DNA from: Photobacterium leiognathi
Lineage (GTDB): Bacteria; Pseudomonadota; Gammaproteobacteria; Enterobacterales; Vibrionaceae
Length of the DNA: 64,000 nt
Assembly (NCBI RefSeq): GCF_030685535.1
Contig: NZ_CP131601.1
Coordinates: 310,001-374,000 of the forward strand
Direction: 5' to 3'
Positions 36,326-47,588 of this stretch are shown one piece after another. The position numbers and the translations under genes were made by a program. Under the pieces are notes generated by a model. The model saw only the letters and a list, made by a program, of their open reading frames with translations, searched no databases and was not told the DNA's origin. Numbering within the stretch: the stretch's first letter is position 1; each line of letters starts with the position of its first letter.

Positions 36326-39300
36326 GTGAATCGCATACTCGTAAAAGTTTTACGGGGTATATTGTGGTTAGTGGTCATTGGCGCGGTAACACTTGCGGTC
36401 TTGATCAGCGCAATACGCTTGTTGCTTCCCCATATTGATAATTATCGTCAGCCACTTACGCAGTGGCTGTCTCAGCAAACACACACCAGCATATCAGTAT
36501 CGCACATTGATGGGCATTGGCGTCCAGCTGGCCCTGAAATTACGCTCACTCAGCTTGCCGTTGCTGAGCATGATGATGACACGCCTTTAGTTGAAGTAGG
36601 ACGTTCAGAGATCTACTTTGATTTTTGGCGCTCTGTTTTGACCTTTCGACCTGTTTTTAAAACAGTGCAAATCGCGCAGTTTGATTTTGATGTCACTAAA
36701 CTGCCACAAACATCTTCAACAAACAGTTCTTCAGATGTTTCCCTCGCCAAGCGTTTAGAGCAATTGTTCTTTACTCGTATTGATGATGTGGTCTTAAAAG
36801 ATGCCACGATCACAGTGCCATCTCCATCAGGGAAACCGCTCAAACTTGCAGTGAAACAACTCAATTGGCGTAATGATGATGGTCACCACTTAGCACAAGG
36901 TAGTGTTGGGGTGGTGGATAGTCAGTTGGGGAAAATTGAAGTACGTCTAGATGTGAAAGAAGAAGGCGGCTTATCCAGTTTAAGTGGCATTCTGTACTTA
37001 AAAGGCCAAAGTGTTTCAGTGACGCCTTGGCTAAGTAAAAAATTTGCAGGTGTGGCTGATATTACCGATAGCAGTATTGGGTTACAGGCATGGCTAACGT
37101 TAGATCAAGGCACGATTGAATCTGCAATACTGCAATTGGCTAATAGTCATATTGATTGGATAACAAATAAGAAACCGCACCAGATTGTGATTGAGAAGGG
37201 GCTCGTCGCATTACAGCCTGAAAAGATCAATAAGCAACAACAAGTATGGCGAGTTGATACGGAGCAATTTGATCTGGCGACTGATGGTATTGCGTGGCCT
37301 CAATTTGATATTGCAGCGCAATTTGCTTTAAATGGACAACATCAATTGGCTAATTGGAAAGCGACGTTAACCAATATTGAATTGGAACGCTTGTTACCAT
37401 TAACCTCCTTTCTACCTAAAACTAGTAGTGCGACAGAAGCAATTAAACAGCTACAGCCAACAGGATCAATAACTAATATTCGTGTCGCAGGAAATGCCAA
37501 AAAAGCACCGCGTTTTTCGTTTGATGTAGACGATCTGGCCTTTAAGCAATGGCAGTTACTACCTGGTATTAATAAATTACATGTGCATGTTGCTGGTGAT
37601 ACGACAAAAGGTGTAGTGGCTTTGCGAGTGGATGATGATGCGCTGCCGTATGGCACGGTATTTCCGAAACCGCTTAATATTAATAAAGCCGATATTGACG
37701 CTTACTGGCATCGCGATGAAAACAGCACCACATTATGGAGTGATAAGCTCAATGTGGTGACCCCTGATCTCCAAGCTAAAGGTCAATTTAGACTCGACTT
37801 TTATTCAAATGCACCGACATGGCTAGCCTTTTATGGTGAAGCATCGGTAAAAGATGCTGGACAAACATGGCGCTATTTACCTCGCCCTGCATTGGGTAAT
37901 AAGTTAACCCATTATTTAGCGACAGCGATTAAGGGCGGCACAGTTAAAGATGCCAAATTACTGTGGTTTGGCCCGCTGAATACTTTCCCATACCCTAAGC
38001 ATGACGGCATTTTTAAAGTGGATGTACCGCTTAAAAAGGCGAAATTTCAATTTGATCCTCATTGATCATTATTGACTGATTTAGATCTTGATTTAGGTTT
38101 TAAAAATGATCGTATGACGATCAACGCCAGCCATGTAAAAACCATGTCGGCGATAGGCTCGAATGTTGTGGGTGATGCGAAATTAGCAAAAGATGGACAT
38201 TTAAAGCTTGCGCTTAATATTGCAGCGCAAGGTAAGGATGTCACTGACTATATGCTAGCAACACCATTAGCCGATTCGGTAGGAAGTACGCTGCAAACCG
38301 TAGCTGTCAATGGGCGGATTAGCGCCAAATTAAATCTCGATATTCCGTTTGATGGTAGCGATGTTGATGCGAAAGGTGAGGTTTTCTTTAAAGATAATCG
38401 TATTGATTTAGCAACGCCACCACTGACGGTAGATCATGCTCAAGGCAGCTTAACCTTTGATAATGAAAAAATCGAAGCCAAAGATTTAAACGGCAAGCTA
38501 TTTGAACAGCCCATTAAGCTTGGATTTACAGGAAATACTGTTGAAGATGGGCATTACCGTGTCAATGTTGATGTCGCTGGCGATTGGCAAGTGGCTCGTT
38601 TACAGCCTTATGTTCCTGCTCAATTATTAAAGTATTTATCCGGAACCAGTGCTTGGAAAACAGCAGTACAAGTTGATTTAAAAGACGATAGCTTTGCTTA
38701 TAACGTTAAAAGTGTATTGCCACTTGCACATATTAAGAGTGATTTACCTTATCCATTAAACCATCAACCAAAGCTTAATCAGTCACAGTTTATGACGGTA
38801 AAAGTTGATGGCAATGCACAAGGCTTTGATGGTCAATTACAGTTACCGGATACAGCTTACCAAGCGCATGTAAACCTGATTAATGGCAAACCACAACTTG
38901 CCGCAAGCGATTTGATGATAGGTAAAAAAGAGTTGAAATCATCATTAGGGATCGGTCATGTGGTGAGCGTTGATACCAACACGTTCGATATTGATCCTTG
39001 GATAGCAGTAGCAAGTTCATGGCATCAATCAAGCCAGAGTAAAAAGCCTATTGGTAATGACTTTACTTTGCCTATCCCGAATAAAATCACGGCAAGAGTG
39101 AAGCAATTAACGCTGGGTGGTTTAGTGTGGAACGACGTTGATCTTGTTGCTCGTCATGGCCGTCAATGGTCTTTGAAAGTTGATAGTCGCCAAGCTGCAG
39201 GTTATATCACTTGGGATATGAAAGGGGCGGTGAATGCCATTTTCAAACGCTTACATGTGAATGTTCCACTGTGGGATAAGAAATCAGCATCTACTTCAGC

Positions 39301-40225
39301 CTCGAGCGCAACGGTAGTAAATAAAGCCCAAGTGGAAAAAACAAAACTGCTTTCATCGCCTATTGTCACTGCTGCTGACCGCCATATTATGTCCTCAATC
39401 CCCGCCATTGATCTGACGGTTTCTGATGCTTGGTTACAAGGTTATCGTTTAAGACAAGTGAGTGCTGCAATTACCAAATCAACAAATACATTAACGCTTA
39501 AAAAATTATCAGTCAGTGCAGGTAATATCAATTTAGACGCCAATGGCCGTTGGTCTTTTAAAGACGATCGAAACCATACCAATCTTGATTTTACGGTAAA
39601 AGGTAAAAACAGCTCTGATTTACTTCATCGCTTTGGAATTGAAGGTGGTGTGCAAAATGCATCATTTGATACTCAGGTATCAGCTTCTTGGTTAGGTTCT
39701 CCTTGGGCGATGGAGCGACGCACATTGAATGGCAAAGTCACGACGGATATTGGTAAAGGCTTGGTGAGTGGCGCATTTGGTGCTGGGCGATTATTGGGTT
39801 TGTTTAGCCTAGATTCCATCATTCGTAAGATGCAGCTCGATTTCTCAGGTGTTTTTGATAACGGTTTGGCGTTTAACTATATCCAAGGTACTGGTGTGAT
39901 CAAGCAAGGTATTTTCCAGAGTGACAATATCAAAATGCAGGCGCTAGCAGGTGATATGTACATTAAAGGTAAGGTTAATTTGGTTAATGAAACGGTGGAT
40001 GTCAACGTGAAATTTATCCCCGACTTCACCTCAGGCTTACTGGTATTAACGGCTTTTGCTGTTGCTCCTCAAACCGCGTTATATGTGTTTGCAATATCAA
40101 CCGTATTATCACCCGTATTAGATGTGATCACTCAGGTGAATTATCAAGTTACAGGGCCGATTGATGCACCAAAAGTGCTTGAGCGTTCTCGATTATCCGG
40201 TGAATACACAGTGCCGAAAGAGTGA
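36326..40225 (+). pseudogene. yhdP: AsmA-like envelope lipid-transport protein YhdP, interrupted by an in-frame TGA
   Basis: The complete frame would be 1299 codons from GTG 36326 to 40225, matching the family size of about 1270. Codon 580 is TGA (38063-38065): the frame reads KFQFDPH, stop, then SLLTDLDLDLGFKNDRM. Family members have an aromatic (Trp) at this place, so a TGG to TGA change is the simplest explanation. The two parts are 579 aa (one N-terminal membrane helix, then DUF3971-like repeats) and 717 aa (AsmA-like C-terminal domain). YhdP bridges the inner and outer membranes and carries phospholipids, with partial redundancy with TamB and YdbH. The C-terminal part has no signal or anchor of its own. 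Confidence 0.88.
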
Positions 40226-40332
40226 TGAATGAATAGGTTGCGTTAATTTCTAGTGGTGGTACAACAATATCATCATGGTTAGTTATTGAGTGATAACAAC
40301 ATGTTATTAGATTTAAGTTCAGGGAGCATTTC

Positions 40333-41151
40333 ATGGCGAAGATTGGTTTAGTACAAATGAATTCGGGAGCCGATCCTGAGCATAATTTAAGTAAATTAAA
40401 GAAGAAGGTAAAAGGACTTCAGCTACAAGGCGCTAAACTTGTCGTCACGCCAGAAAATACTTTGGTATTTGGTAGTAAAGATGATTACCTGCAATGGGCA
40501 GAGCCATTAAATGATGGTCCTTTCCAAACTGAGCTGTCGGCACTTGCTGAAAAGCTGGGTATTTGGTTGTTACTCGGTTCAATGCCAATTCGTCATTCTG
40601 ATGGAACTATCACTTCAACCAGCCTGCTTTATGACGATAAAGGTCAGTTAAAAGCACATTATAATAAACTGCATATGTTTGATGTGGATGTCGCTGATAA
40701 ACACCATAGCTACCGTGAGTCCGATACATTCAAAGCAGGTGATGAGATCAAAGTTGTTGCGACGCCTTACGGTAATATCGGCATGTCGATTTGCTATGAT
40801 GTGCGTTTCCCAACGCTATACAGTGAGTTACGAGCACAAGGTGCTGACATCATTGTTATACCTGCTGCTTTTACTAAACTCACAGGTAAAGCTCATTGGG
40901 AAGTGTTACTGCGTGCTCGTGCAATTGAAACCCAGTGTTGGATAGTTGCTGCAGCACAATGGGGAGAGCACAATGAAGGGCGTGAAACTTGGGGACATTC
41001 GATGATTATTGATCCTTGGGGACACATTGTTGCTTGTCAGCAGCAAGGCACTGGTGTTCTGACTGCCAATATTGATTTACAATTATCTGAAAAGATCCGC
41101 GCAAATATGCCTGTTGCCGAACATGCTAAATTTTCTGTTCAACCGCGCTAA
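40333..41151 (+). CDS. carbon-nitrogen hydrolase (Nit-type, probable deaminated-glutathione amidase)
   Basis: A 272-residue nitrilase-superfamily amidase. The triad is visible: Glu in VTPENTLVFG, Lys in YNKLHMFDVDV and Cys154 in GMSICYDVRFPTLYSEL. The family branch found next to tldD in Vibrionaceae resembles eukaryotic Nit1, which repairs deaminated glutathione; the exact substrate is inferred. It lies between yhdP and tldD on the same strand with 19 bases to tldD. Confidence 0.88.
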   Translation: MAKIGLVQMNSGADPEHNLSKLKKKVKGLQLQGAKLVVTPENTLVFGSKDDYLQWAEPLNDGPFQTELSALAEKLGIWLLLGSMPIRHSDGTITSTSLLYDDKGQLKAHYNKLHMFDVDVADKHHSYRESDTFKAGDEIKVVATPYGNIGMSICYDVRFPTLYSELRAQGADIIVIPAAFTKLTGKAHWEVLLRARAIETQCWIVAAAQWGEHNEGRETWGHSMIIDPWGHIVACQQQGTGVLTANIDLQLSEKIRANMPVAEHAKFSVQPR

Positions 41152-41170
41152 ATAATTTAAGAGCAAATTA

Positions 41171-42616
41171 ATGACCCTTAACACCGTAGAAACTACCATG
41201 CTAGACCAATCAGGTCTGGGCCGTGATGAGCTGCATAATATCTTAGGGCTGATCGCCGCAAGAGATGTCGATTATGCTGATATTTATTTCCAATCTTGCT
41301 GGCATGAGTCTCTGGTATTGGAAGACAACATCATTAAAGATGGTTCATTTAATATCGATCGCGGTGTTGGTGTACGTGCTGTTGCTGGCGAGAAAACAGG
41401 TTTTGCTTATTCCGATCAAATTAACCAATTAGCGTTAACCCAAAGTGCGAAAGCAGCACGTGGTATTGTGCGTCAAGGTGGTAATGGCAAGGTTCAAGCC
41501 TTCAGTCCATTAACCTCATCGGGTATTTATGCGCCTGTGAATCCATTAGGTAGTTTAGATAAATTCCAAAAAATTGCCTTATTGGAAGAAATTGATCGCT
41601 ACATTCGTACTAAAGAGCCATTGGTAACAGAAGTGTCTGTTAGCATTAATGGCGTATACGAAGAAGTATTAGTGGCCGCCCTTGATGGCACTTATGCTGC
41701 GGATATTCGTCCATTGGTTCGTTTATCAATTAGTGTGTTAGTCGAAAAAGGCGACAAGCGCGAACGTGGTAGTGCTGGTGGCGGTGGTCGTTATGGCTAC
41801 GAAGCATTCCTTGTGGAAACCGAGGGTAAGAGCCAAGCATTGCACTTTGCTGATGAAGCCATTCGCCAAGCTTTAGTGAATCTTGAAGCAGAAGCCGCAC
41901 CTGCAGGTACTATGCCTGTGGTACTAGGTGCAGGTTGGCCGGGCGTGTTATTGCACGAAGCGGTAGGTCATGGCTTAGAGGGTGACTTTAACCGCAAAGG
42001 CTCATCTATGTTCTCTGGTCAACTTGGTGAGCAAGTCACTTCATCACTGTGTACTATTGTTGATGATGGCACCTTGGTTGATCGCCGTGGTTCATTAAAC
42101 ATCGATGATGAAGGTACACCTGCACAATATAATGTATTGGTAGAAGGCGGTAAGCTAAAAGGCTACATGCAAGATAAGCTCAATGCTCGCCTAATGGGTG
42201 TGGCACCGACAGGTAATGGTCGTCGTGAATCTTACGCACACTTACCTATGCCGCGTATGACAAATACCTACATGCTACCAGGCGAGCATACGCCAGAAGA
42301 GATTATCTCAAGTGTGAAGAAAGGTATTTACGCACCAAACTTTGGTGGTGGTCAGGTCGACATTACATCTGGTAAGTTTGTATTCTCTGCATCTGAAGCT
42401 TACTTAATTGAAAACGGTAAGATCACTCGTCCAATCAAAGGTGCAACATTAATTGGTAGTGGTATTGAAGCCATGCAGCAAGTGTCTATGGTGGGTAACG
42501 ATTTAGATATCGACCGTGGTGTTGGTGTTTGTGGTAAGGCTGGTCAAAGTGTGCCAGTGGGTGTTGGTCAGCCAACACTGAAAATTGATTCAATGACAGT
42601 GGGCGGCACAGAATAA
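41171..42616 (+). CDS. tldD: metalloprotease TldD
   Basis: A 481-residue TldD of normal length, with the HExxxH zinc motif in [14 protein letters not shown] (about residue 261) and the glycine-rich tail SMTVGGTE. TldD and TldE (PmbA) form a heterodimer that cleaves unfolded peptides, for example in microcin maturation and CcdA decay. TldD carries the active site. The partner gene pmbA, 0.7 kb downstream, is broken here, so the TldD product may lack its partner. Confidence 0.96.
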   Translation: MTLNTVETTMLDQSGLGRDELHNILGLIAARDVDYADIYFQSCWHESLVLEDNIIKDGSFNIDRGVGVRAVAGEKTGFAYSDQINQLALTQSAKAARGIVRQGGNGKVQAFSPLTSSGIYAPVNPLGSLDKFQKIALLEEIDRYIRTKEPLVTEVSVSINGVYEEVLVAALDGTYAADIRPLVRLSISVLVEKGDKRERGSAGGGGRYGYEAFLVETEGKSQALHFADEAIRQALVNLEAEAAPAGTMPVVLGAGWPGVLLHEAVGHGLEGDFNRKGSSMFSGQLGEQVTSSLCTIVDDGTLVDRRGSLNIDDEGTPAQYNVLVEGGKLKGYMQDKLNARLMGVAPTGNGRRESYAHLPMPRMTNTYMLPGEHTPEEIISSVKKGIYAPNFGGGQVDITSGKFVFSASEAYLIENGKITRPIKGATLIGSGIEAMQQVSMVGNDLDIDRGVGVCGKAGQSVPVGVGQPTLKIDSMTVGGTE

Positions 42617-42639
42617 AGCCTGTTGTTATCGTGATAAAG

Positions 42640-42666
42640 AAAAAGCCAGCGAGATGCTGGCTTTTT
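42640..42666. terminator. bidirectional terminator between tldD and yjgA
   Basis: AAAAAGCCAGC (42640-42650) pairs with GCTGGCTTTTT (42656-42666) around GAGAT. The T and A runs on both sides suit the convergent tldD and yjgA genes. Confidence 0.93.
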
Positions 42667-42704
42667 GGTTTTCGGTTTCTTTATTACTTAACTAAAGGCT
42701 TAAA

Positions 42705-43229
42705 TTAGTCTTCCAAGTATAAAGATTTTAGGTATTGGAAAATTTCGCGGTAAGCTTTACCTGGTTTTTCCTGTGCCTTTTCTTTAGTCGCTGTACGTAC
42801 AAGCTGGCGTAAGTGCTGACGATCTGCATCTGGGTGATCAACTAGAATCGCGTTGATCATGCTGTCGCCATTTTCGATTAACTTGTCTCGTTTAAGCTCA
42901 AGCTTTTTCAGCGCAACAGTGTGCTGAGAGTGCTTATTACGTAACTTGTCTAATGCTGCTTGGATTGGCTCAATATCGATGAAGCGCATTTGCTTACCGA
43001 TGTATTGAAGTTGACGACGACGAGCTTCTTTATTGAAGCGCTGCGCATCTTTAATCGCAGTCATCATGTCATCATCAAGAGGCATTTTAGAAAGAGCATT
43101 AGGCGTTAATTCCACTAACTCTTCACCAATCTTTTGCAGCGCATCCATGTCGCGTTTCATCTCGGATTTACTAACCCAGATGATTTCCTCTTCTTCATCC
43201 CAAGGGGCTTTTTTGTTTTTACGGCTCAT
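42705..43229 (-). CDS. darP: ribosome-associated protein YjgA/DarP
   Basis: A 174-residue highly charged, mostly helical protein of the DUF615 family. It contains [20 protein letters not shown] and [16 protein letters not shown], both typical of YjgA. It binds late 50S precursors and promotes peptidyl transferase centre maturation. It is transcribed opposite to its neighbours, from the gap before pmbA, an arrangement common in gammaproteobacteria. Confidence 0.95.
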   Translation of the reverse strand: MSRKNKKAPWDEEEEIIWVSKSEMKRDMDALQKIGEELVELTPNALSKMPLDDDMMTAIKDAQRFNKEARRRQLQYIGKQMRFIDIEPIQAALDKLRNKHSQHTVALKKLELKRDKLIENGDSMINAILVDHPDADRQHLRQLVRTATKEKAQEKPGKAYREIFQYLKSLYLED

Positions 43230-43342
43230 AATGGGCTCACTAACACTATCAATAGCTCTATTTTATCAGTTTAATAACGATTTTGGGCGTAAATTACATT
43301 ATTCTATAACCAATAAGCAAAACTCTAACCTTAAGTGATTGT

Positions 43343-44686
43343 ATGGACGTAAGAGAACAGGTAGCCCAGCAGCGAGTTGAACTGGAAGCCGCTGTCGCGA
43401 AAGCGCTAGAAGTCAGCGGTAAACAAGCGGATGCCGCCGAAGTAGCCATTAACAAAACAACAGGGATCAGCGTATCTACACGCATGTGTGACGTTGAGAA
43501 TGTTGAATTTAATAGTGATGGCGCATTGGGGATCACTGTTTATCGCGGAAATCGCAAAGGCAGTGCATCAACATCAGATTTAAGTGAAGCGGCTATTGCC
43601 CAAACAGTTGCTGCCGCACTGGATATTGCCAATTACACCTCAGAAGATCCGTTTGCAGGTCCTGGCCCAAAAGAGCTAATGGCGCGTGATATTCCTGATT
43701 TGGATCTTTTCCATCCTGATGAGCCAGAGCCTGATCGCGCAGCATCAATTGCTATTGCCGCTGAAGAAGCTGCACTGGCTTACGATCCTCGTATTAAGCA
43801 AAGTGATGGTGCAAGCTACGATAGCCATTACGGTGTACGCGTTTACGGTAATAGTCATGGCATGTTGGCAAGCTATGCATCTAGCCGCCACAGCATTAGC
43901 TGCTGTGTGATTGCTGAAGGTAAAAACGGTGAGATGGAGCGTGATTACAGCTACACGACGTCTCGTATTGCATCGGATTTATGGACGCCTGAACGTGTGG
44001 GTCGTCATGCGGCAGAGCGTACTGTCGGCCGTGTTGATGCACAAAAGCTAACAACCCGTGAAGCACCTGTGATGTTTGCCGCTGATGTGGCAACTGGCTT
44101 GTTTGGTCATCTAGTGATGGGAATTAGCGGTGCTAACTTATACCGTAAATCGTCATTTTTGGTCGATTAGTTAGGTGAGCAAATCTTCCCAGAATGGTTA
44201 AATATTAGCGAGCGTCCACATATTTTACGAGGTATGGCAAGTACGCCTTTTGATAGTGAAGGTCTCGCAACTTACGATCGTGAAATCATCCAAGATGGTG
44301 TGCTTCAAACGTACTTATTAACTAGCTATGCAGCGCGTAAAATGAATATGCAGCCAACAGGTCATGCTGGTGGTATTCATAACTGGATGGTGAAATCGAC
44401 TGGCGAAAGCTTCGAGCAAATGCTGAAAAAGATGGATCGTGGTTTATTAGTCACAGAGCTAATGGGTCAGGGTGTTAACATTGTCACTAGCGATTACTCT
44501 CGTGGTGCGGCTGGTTTCTGGGTTGAAAATGGTCAGATCCAATTTCCAGTATCGGAGATCACCATTGCAGGCAACCTAAAAGACATGATGCAAAACATTG
44601 TGGCGATTGGTAATGATACGGAAACACGTAGCCAGATTTTAACTGGCTCGATGCTGCTAGATTCAATGAAGATTGCTGGTGAGTAA
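43343..44686 (+). pseudogene. pmbA: TldD partner PmbA/TldE, interrupted by an in-frame TAG
   Basis: The frame from ATG 43343 to 44686 would encode about 447 residues, the normal PmbA length. Codon 276 is TAG (44168-44170): [13 protein letters not shown], stop, then [20 protein letters not shown] continues in the same frame into [16 protein letters not shown]. coli PmbA has Ser at this position (LLDSLG), so TCG to TAG or CAG to TAG would explain it. The N-terminal 275 residues and C-terminal 150 residues correspond to the two halves of the protein; neither alone should dimerise normally with TldD. A strong bidirectional terminator follows. Confidence 0.88.
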
Positions 44687-44722
44687 TACTCATCGCAGTG
44701 AAGAGTAAGCGGTAAAAGAAGA

Positions 44723-44750
44723 AAGCCCGAATCACTGATTCGGGCTTTTG
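44723..44750. terminator. bidirectional terminator between pmbA and mgtE
   Basis: AAAGCCCGAATC (44723-44734) pairs with GATTCGGGCTTT (44738-44749) around a three-base loop, with T and A runs flanking. It serves the convergent genes pmbA and mgtE. Confidence 0.93.
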
Positions 44751-44774
44751 TTTATCTTATGGTAACCATATTTA

Positions 44775-46136
44775 TTATGGCGTGATAAAGATAGTAGCAA
44801 GGCCAAGGAACACCATGAGACCGACAATATCGGTACAGGTGGTTAATGCCATACCGCCAGCAAGCGCTGGATCTATCTTGAGCTTCTTCAAGCCAATTGG
44901 GATCAATACCCCAGCCACACCTGCGACAAACAAGTTTGCCAACATTGCCCCTGCCATAATGGCACCAAGCATTAAACTGCCTTTCCAAATCACCACGACA
45001 GCACCAATAATTAATGCCCATACAAAGCCATTAATTAAACCAACGCGGGCTTCTTTACTCAGTAACCAGCGGGTGTTGGTATCACCAATGTGACCGACCG
45101 CTAAACCACGAATAACCAGCGCTACTGTTTGGTTACCTGCAACACCACCCATAGAAGGTACGATAGTCATTAATACGGCAACGGTCGCCATCTGCTGTAA
45201 AGTGTTTTCAAACATGTTGGAAACAGAGGCTGCAGCCAATGCTGTTAATACGTTAACACCTAACCAAATACTACGACTTTTTGCCGATTTAATAACAGGT
45301 GCAAAGGTATCTTCGTCATCATCCATACCAGCCATACTCATCATTGAGTGCTCGGCTTCTTCACGGATAATGTCAACAACGTCATCGATGGTAATACGAC
45401 CTAACAGGTGATTATTTTCATCGACAACAAGTGCTGAAACCCAATTACGGCGTTCAAACAGGTTGGCAATTTCACTGTCAGCCATATCAACAGGGATCGC
45501 TTCATCGGCATCTTCCATCACATCCTTGATCTCAACATCAGGTTGCGTTGTGATCAGGCTTGCCAGAGATAAATGACCAATTAACGTCTCATTTTCATCC
45601 ACTACATATAGCGCATCGGTGGCTTCAGGAAGTTCACCACGCATACGTAAGTAACGTAAAACCACATCCGCTGTGACATCACCACGAATAGTAATGAAAT
45701 CGGTACTCATCATACCGCCAGCGGTATCTTCTGGGTACGCTAACGCTTTTTCGATACGATGACGATCGGTGGCATCCATTTGTGCCAATACTTCTTGATA
45801 ACGTTCATCAGGAAGGCTACGAAGTACGTAAGCGACGTCATCACTTTCCATCCCCTCGGTAACAGCCGCCAGTTTTTCTGGCTCCATTTGCGAGACGATG
45901 CCATCTTTTACATCTTCAGATAGCTCATCTAGGATCTCACCTTGCTCTTCGGGATCCGTCAGTTGCCATAGCACTTGACGTTCTTTAGGAGGAGAGGCTT
46001 CTAATAGATGTGCAATATCTTCCGGCTCCATATCTTGTAGGAGTCGGCGAACATGGACAAACATGCCATTTTCTAAAGCTGTATTAACTTCTTGGAGTCG
46101 TTGATGGGTTTGATCTTGTTCTAATACATCCGCCAT
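44775..46136 (-). CDS. mgtE: magnesium transporter MgtE
   Basis: A 453-residue MgtE: an N-terminal helical magnesium-sensing domain (about 20-130), two CBS domains (about 135-255, with MSTDFITIRGDVTAD and NHLLGRITIDDVVDIIREE), a plug helix and about five C-terminal membrane helices containing PSMGGVAGNQTVALVIRGLA. It conducts Mg2+ and closes when internal Mg2+ is high. I prefer the ATG at 46136 over the in-frame GTG at 46151. A hairpin in the leader (46220-46247) may matter for expression. Confidence 0.95.
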   Translation of the reverse strand: MADVLEQDQTHQRLQEVNTALENGMFVHVRRLLQDMEPEDIAHLLEASPPKERQVLWQLTDPEEQGEILDELSEDVKDGIVSQMEPEKLAAVTEGMESDDVAYVLRSLPDERYQEVLAQMDATDRHRIEKALAYPEDTAGGMMSTDFITIRGDVTADVVLRYLRMRGELPEATDALYVVDENETLIGHLSLASLITTQPDVEIKDVMEDADEAIPVDMADSEIANLFERRNWVSALVVDENNHLLGRITIDDVVDIIREEAEHSMMSMAGMDDDEDTFAPVIKSAKSRSIWLGVNVLTALAAASVSNMFENTLQQMATVAVLMTIVPSMGGVAGNQTVALVIRGLAVGHIGDTNTRWLLSKEARVGLINGFVWALIIGAVVVIWKGSLMLGAIMAGAMLANLFVAGVAGVLIPIGLKKLKIDPALAGGMALTTCTDIVGLMVFLGLATIFITP

Positions 46137-46219
46137 AGGTATTAGGCCCACTTATATTTTGATGGCGCAATAAGCTGAATTTTAACGTAACCACCTAGCT
46201 TTTGTCTCATATGATTTAC

Positions 46220-46247
46220 GTCTGAATGGTGAATTTATCCTTCAGAC
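46220..46247 (-). other. hairpin in the mgtE leader
   Basis: GTCTGAA (46220-46226) pairs with TTCAGAC (46241-46247), and GG/CC pairs just inside extend the stem. It lies about 85 bases before the mgtE start. It does not show the M-box layout, so a magnesium riboswitch cannot be claimed. Confidence 0.35.
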
Positions 46248-46417
46248 ACATGTGTTATATACAATTGCTTATGATTGAAACGAAAAGTTATCGCCTGTTG
46301 CCTATAGAGTTATTAATCATAGCGGTAATCGAAGTGGAATTTTAGATGTGCACTAGCGTTTTTACGTATAAGAAACATAGAGTAGAGGCACAGCAAACTA
46401 TTTTGATAGTCATATAA

Positions 46418-46441
46418 CAAAGAGAGCATTAACTCTCTTCA
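46418..46441 (-). terminator. possible terminator at the end of the rpoN-npr operon
   Basis: A stem of about seven pairs (46420-46426 with 46433-46439) overlaps the npr stop region. The downstream minus-strand bases TTGTTATATG are only moderately U-rich. Confidence 0.4.
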
Positions 46442-46701
46442 TCAAATCCAGCCTCGATTAATGCAGAAATCGCTTCGAGTGCAGCGGTTTCATCATTACC
46501 TTTTGCACTGACCATGATTTTTTGTCCTTGTGCTGAATCAAGCATTAAAAGCCCCATCACACTGTCTGCAGTGGCTGAGACATCGTCGTTACTGACGGTG
46601 ATCACGGCACTGAAACTTTGTGCTAGCTCAACCAGTTTAATGGCAGCACGTGCGTGTAAGCCTAAGCGGTTTTTAATGAATAATTCGCGTTGGACTGTCA
46701 T
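46429..46701 (-). CDS. ptsO: nitrogen phosphotransferase protein NPr
   Basis: A 90-residue HPr-like protein with the phosphorylation site His16 in [10 protein letters not shown] and the regulatory region [13 protein letters not shown]. It relays phosphate from EI-Ntr to EIIA-Ntr (PtsN) in the nitrogen PTS, a regulatory chain affecting potassium and carbon/nitrogen balance. Its start overlaps the rapZ stop by four bases (ATGA at 46701-46698). It is the last gene of the operon. Confidence 0.96.
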   Translation of the reverse strand: MTVQRELFIKNRLGLHARAAIKLVELAQSFSAVITVSNDDVSATADSVMGLLMLDSAQGQKIMVSAKGNDETAALEAISALIEAGFDEES

Positions 46702-47549
46702 CGTTTCTCTTCTAATGTGCGGTGGCGAACTTGGACTTGTTGCCCTTGATGCTCAAAGTAATCTGCAAGAGACTGCGCAATATAAACAGAGCGATGTTGA
46801 CCGCCAGTACAGCCAATGGCAACAGTGACATAACTGCGGTTGTTTTTCTCCAGCATAGGTAGCCAAGTTTCGATGAAATTACGGATTTGGTAATTTAATT
46901 GGTTCACTTCGCTTTGGCTGGATAGGAAATCTTTAACGCCTTGATCTAGCCCTGTTTGCGGTTTTAGCTCAGGTACCCAGTGAGGGTTCGGTAAAAAACG
47001 CACATCAAATACGTAATCTGCATCTGAGGGTAAACCGTGCTTAAAGCCAAAAGATTCAAACACCAGGATCAGCTCTTTGGCTTCACGTCCTAATACACGA
47101 GCGCGCACTGTTTCGCTTAAATCATGAATGGATTTATTGGTGGTATCGATCACCAGATCTGCATGCTCTTTAAGATCGCCCAGCAGTTGGTGCTCAGTGG
47201 TGATTGCTTGCTCTAGCGTCATATTCTGGCGAGACAAAGGATGTAAGCGACGCGTTTCGCTGTAGCGTTTAACCAATTCTTTATCATCGGCATCAAGGAA
47301 AAGAACATTCACATCAATGTCTTTTTCCAAAGACTTTAGAATACGTTCTACTTCACCTGGTTGTTGCGGCATGTTTCGGACATCGATGCTAACAGCAATG
47401 TCTTGCTCGGTATGGGCGATATCGCGAATAAACTGCGGCAGCAGATTAACGGGAAGATTATCGACACAGTAATAGCCGAGATCTTCTAGTACACGTAGGG
47501 CGACAGATTTTCCAGAACCAGAGCGGCCACTGACAACCATCAACATCAT
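46698..47549 (-). CDS. rapZ: RNase adapter protein RapZ
   Basis: A 283-residue P-loop protein with Walker [21 protein letters not shown] at the N-terminus and the C-terminal [20 protein letters not shown] motif. RapZ delivers the small RNA GlmZ to RNase E and so links cell-wall precursor levels to glmS expression; it also binds GlcN6P and NTPs. Its place between ptsN and npr is conserved. An MM start gives alternative codons 47549 or 47546. Confidence 0.97.
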   Translation of the reverse strand: MMLMVVSGRSGSGKSVALRVLEDLGYYCVDNLPVNLLPQFIRDIAHTEQDIAVSIDVRNMPQQPGEVERILKSLEKDIDVNVLFLDADDKELVKRYSETRRLHPLSRQNMTLEQAITTEHQLLGDLKEHADLVIDTTNKSIHDLSETVRARVLGREAKELILVFESFGFKHGLPSDADYVFDVRFLPNPHWVPELKPQTGLDQGVKDFLSSQSEVNQLNYQIRNFIETWLPMLEKNNRSYVTVAIGCTGGQHRSVYIAQSLADYFEHQGQQVQVRHRTLEEKR

Positions 47550-47588
47550 GGTTTATTTACCTCGGAATTAGGGATATGAAGCAGGAGA

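Noticed and set aside
46152..46428. M-box magnesium riboswitch before mgtE
   Set aside because: I see only one clear hairpin and none of the conserved multi-helix layout.
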